Assembly (NCBI GenBank): GCA_029573925.1
Contig: JAKQBV010000305.1
Location: 1 to 16,622 of the forward strand
DNA from: a bacterium
GTDB lineage: Bacteria > UBP15 > UBA6099
Direction of reading: 5' to 3'
Length of the DNA stretch: 16,622 nt
The translations under genes were made by a program, and so were the position numbers. This document shows, piece by piece, positions 15,118-16,622 of the stretch (its first letter is position 1; each line of letters starts with the position of its first letter). The notes beneath the pieces were generated by a model, which worked only from the letters and a program-made list of their open reading frames with translations, searched no databases and had not been told where the DNA came from.

Positions 15118-15625
15118 GCGCCCCTAGTTTTCAGATGTCGATTCTATTTAAATCCGAATACGCCGTCGCCATCTTTATGCGCTTTCTCATCAACCGGATT
15201 GCTTTACACATTTTACATCGAGAGCCGCCGTAAATATTGTCTTTCGTGAAAATCATTATTCCGGACGACCTTTCACGCTATTTCAACCTGCTTGATGCTC
15301 CGCATCGCCATATCCCTTACAGTTTTGATTCACGCAAAAAACGACAAATCTTATGCCAAACACATATCGCGCAACACTGAATTTGAAAAGCGTTATTTAA
15401 CCTTGATATTATTTTTTCGGCATGATAACACACATATTCTATAATTAACAAATCATGTATGACTCTAGTTACAGTGTAAACAGGCTACGCCTGTAATCAT
15501 GCCGTTGAAAAATCGTAACCCTGTCCATGCGTTTTTACACCGCCGAGCGCATTGCCGATGAAAAGAAAAAATAAATAGGGCTTATATAAAAACGTTTTTT
15601 CTGTCGGCGGCCCCCGAATGACGCA
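15118..15625. other. Long AT-rich divergent intergenic region
   Basis: About 510 bases between the divergent kinase (minus) and the small-gene operon (plus). No credible gene is seen. It holds a TTTACA direct repeat at 15203-15208 and 15212-15217, a TTACA/TGTAA cluster with an adjacent perfect palindrome around 15469-15496, and A/T tracts at about 15560-15600 that could bend DNA or bind IHF. The kinase promoter must also lie here but no clear core was found. Confidence 0.5.
15469..15496. promoter_or_regulatory. Candidate upstream activator region with palindrome and TGTAA half sites
   Basis: TTACAGTGTAA (15469-15479) is followed by the perfect inverted repeat ACAGGC-TAC-GCCTGT (15480-15494), then AA, giving TGTAA again at 15492-15496. 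It lies about 165 bases upstream of the predicted sigma-54 start at 15652, similar in distance and half site to the element at 6443-6460. A shared activator is inferred, not shown. Confidence 0.3.
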
Positions 15626-15641
15626 TGGCATGCGGATTGCA
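15626..15641 (+). promoter_or_regulatory. Sigma-54 (RpoN) -24/-12 promoter of the small-gene/PHP operon
   Basis: TGGCATGCGGATTGCA matches TGGCACG-N4-TTGCW with one mismatch. GG (15627-15628) and GC (15639-15640) are exactly 10 bases apart. It points to the gene starting at 15674 and predicts a transcript start near 15652 with a leader of about 22 bases. The fixed bases are identical to those of the pilus-operon promoter at 6311-6326. Confidence 0.72.
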
Positions 15642-15673
15642 TTATTGTTGCGTGCGTATCTTTAGGCAAAGCC

Positions 15674-15985
15674 ATGAATTTCAACGAAAGGACATCGCCG
15701 AACATGCCCGCTCGCAACACAAGAAGACATGAAGAACTGACAATAGCAGCTTCGAGAGTAATAGCCCCGGAAATTATGGAAGTCCTGACGGAGGATTGGG
15801 AGCTTGCCGCATGCGAAAACAGCATATTTGAAAATCGCGAGGACGAATCTTCCCCTGCTTCGCTTGCGCTCGACAGAGATTACGGTCGAATTCTCTCGGA
15901 TATAGACAAGTCTCTAAAAGATATCGAAAAGGTCTTATTAAACAGACGGCGGGAAACTGTGCCCGCGCTGTCAAAAGAATCTTAA
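15674..15985 (+). CDS. Small hypothetical protein, first gene of a sigma-54 operon
   Basis: This 103-residue protein is not recognised. The N-terminal third is basic and polar (PARNTRRHEE), followed by an acidic middle (ENREDESSPA) and a C-terminal amphipathic helix (YGRILSDIDKSLKDIEKVLL) of coiled-coil type, then a basic end. There is no signal peptide or membrane segment, so it is probably cytoplasmic. The first ATG has AGG 7 bases upstream and fits the predicted transcript start. A second ATG at 15704 has GAAAGGA about 11 bases upstream and would give 93 residues. The next gene begins 11 bases after its stop, so the two are co-transcribed. The helical end suggests protein-protein contacts, perhaps with the equally helical next protein. 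This is inference. Confidence 0.68.
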   Translation: MNFNERTSPNMPARNTRRHEELTIAASRVIAPEIMEVLTEDWELAACENSIFENREDESSPASLALDRDYGRILSDIDKSLKDIEKVLLNRRRETVPALSKES

Positions 15986-15996
15986 CGGAGGATGCC

Positions 15997-16242
15997 ATGG
16001 GAGACATAGCCGATTTCTACAAAGAGAATCTGGAGAAGACGGAGAACGCGATCAAGCTGCTCGAGAAGTACGCGGCAGCCGGAGGCTTGACGCCCGGACA
16101 GCATGCCGTGAAGAAGACACTAAGAGAAAAGGCGGCTCGGTTTAAAGCAATGTTGGAAGCTTATGAAAACCGCTCCTCCGAAAATAACGAACAGGATATC
16201 TACAGGTGGAAAGAATTCTGCGGAGCGGCAGGGAGCAGATAA
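15997..16242 (+). CDS. Small helical hypothetical protein
   Basis: This 81-residue protein is predicted almost entirely alpha-helical: a helix from FYKENLEKTENAIKLLEKYA, a GGLTPG turn, then a second long Lys/Arg/Glu-rich helix up to about residue 60. It looks like a helical hairpin. There is no signal peptide, cysteine cluster or known motif except one late Cys. The start is well supported by GGAGG about 7 bases before the ATG. It lies 11 bases after the preceding stop and 2 bases before the next ATG, so translation of the PHP gene is probably coupled to it. No family recognised. An accessory or adaptor subunit of the following enzyme is possible. Confidence 0.78.
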   Translation: MGDIADFYKENLEKTENAIKLLEKYAAAGGLTPGQHAVKKTLREKAARFKAMLEAYENRSSENNEQDIYRWKEFCGAAGSR

Positions 16243-16244
16243 AG

Positions 16245-16622
16245 ATGCCCGACTACCTGCACATACCAGCCGCCGTCCACGTTCACACAGCGAGGAGCGG
16301 AGGAGCGATGTCCGCCGAACAGCTCGGTTTCGCGGCGCGCGAGCGCGGGGTCAAAGCCGTCATATTGACGGACAAGCTCCGCGCGGACTGGCATGTCGGA
16401 GTGAAACCCTTCGAGGGCATCCTGAAGGTGAAAGTTCCCGGAGAGCATGTGTCGCCCGGAGAAATCGAAGAATATGTCGCGGATGTGAACGCGGCGGACG
16501 CGATGTTCGACGACGTGCTTATTATGCCGGGATTCGAAGTGGCTCCGTCATTCAGATGGTCCGGCTCGCCCGGAAAGGGAGACCTCAAGCTGCTTGATTG
16601 GAACAAAGAGTTGTTGGCGTTC
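16245..16622 (+). CDS. PHP-superfamily metal-dependent phosphoesterase-like protein (N-terminal part)
   Basis: The first 126 codons are visible and the gene continues past the window edge. The start ATG has GGAG 9 bases upstream. PHP landmarks: the H-x-H metal motif (VHVHT, H12 and H14), then an amphipathic helix SAEQLGFAARERG, the strand AVILTD ending in D43, and PGFEV with E98, a likely metal ligand. This is followed by RWSGS and a DWNKELLAF segment also known from bacterial PHP-domain proteins of unknown substrate. PHP enzymes hydrolyse phosphoester bonds (histidinol phosphate, DNA, other phosphates) using clustered metal ions. One deviation is LTDK where LTDH/LTDN is usual, so one metal site may differ. 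It ends the visible sigma-54 operon. Substrate unknown. Confidence 0.8.
   Translation, partial: MPDYLHIPAAVHVHTARSGGAMSAEQLGFAARERGVKAVILTDKLRADWHVGVKPFEGILKVKVPGEHVSPGEIEEYVADVNAADAMFDDVLIMPGFEVAPSFRWSGSPGKGDLKLLDWNKELLAF

Noticed and set aside
15345..15360. Third sigma-54 site for the giant kinase (TGGCATAAGATTTGTC, minus strand)
   Set aside because: The -24 half fits, but the -12 element has GT in place of GC and the flanking bases deviate, so it fails the invariant requirement.
15495..15507. IHF site AATCATGCCGTTG upstream of the PHP operon
   Set aside because: It has one mismatch to a degenerate consensus in an AT-rich region, so it is too likely by chance to list as a feature.

Overview
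This window most likely comes from the chromosome of a Gram-negative-type (two-membrane) bacterium. The evidence is a predicted outer-membrane beta-barrel protein, several proteins with Sec signal peptides that fit a periplasmic chaperone and secreted subunits, and very large PAS/GAF hybrid histidine kinases. The phylum cannot be fixed from sequence alone. A deltaproteobacterial-like lineage or one of the less-cultured diderm phyla (for example Elusimicrobiota or Omnitrophota) would fit. No rRNA, tRNA, CRISPR array, insertion sequence or phage gene was seen.

Layout. (1) 1-255, plus: the tail of a gene ending in a response-regulator receiver domain, probably a hybrid kinase. (2) 363-6040, minus: a five-gene operon in the order pilin-like A, pilin-like B, PapD/DUF916-like chaperone, minor subunit, outer-membrane usher-like barrel protein. 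It is preceded by a leader with about six consecutive hairpins and a near-consensus sigma-54 promoter at 6311-6326. (3) 6694-9528, plus: a membrane hybrid histidine kinase with a periplasmic solute-binding sensor domain and its own sigma-70-like promoter. (4) 9738-10124, minus: a small two-helix membrane protein followed by a good intrinsic terminator. (5) 10469-15106, minus: a 1545-residue soluble hybrid kinase with a degenerate N-terminal receiver, four PAS and three GAF domains, kinase core and C-terminal receiver. (6) 15674-16622, plus: two small, mostly helical proteins of unknown function and a PHP-type metallohydrolase cut by the window end, behind a second sigma-54 promoter at 15626-15641 whose core matches the first.

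How the parts may work together. The minus-strand operon has the logic of a chaperone-usher pilus: subunits, periplasmic chaperone, outer-membrane pore. Its proteins do not look like the classical FimC/FimD families, however. The usher candidate has Ig-like domains before the barrel and SdrD/CNA-B-like domains after it, and the subunits carry a W-x-L strand motif. The same TGGCATG-N4-TTGCA promoter precedes both this operon and the PHP operon, so both probably need sigma-54 and an enhancer-binding activator, which is not encoded here. The two or three hybrid kinases are plausible inputs, but no sequence evidence ties them to those promoters. The pilus-like operon with its structured leader is the best candidate here for an under-described system.
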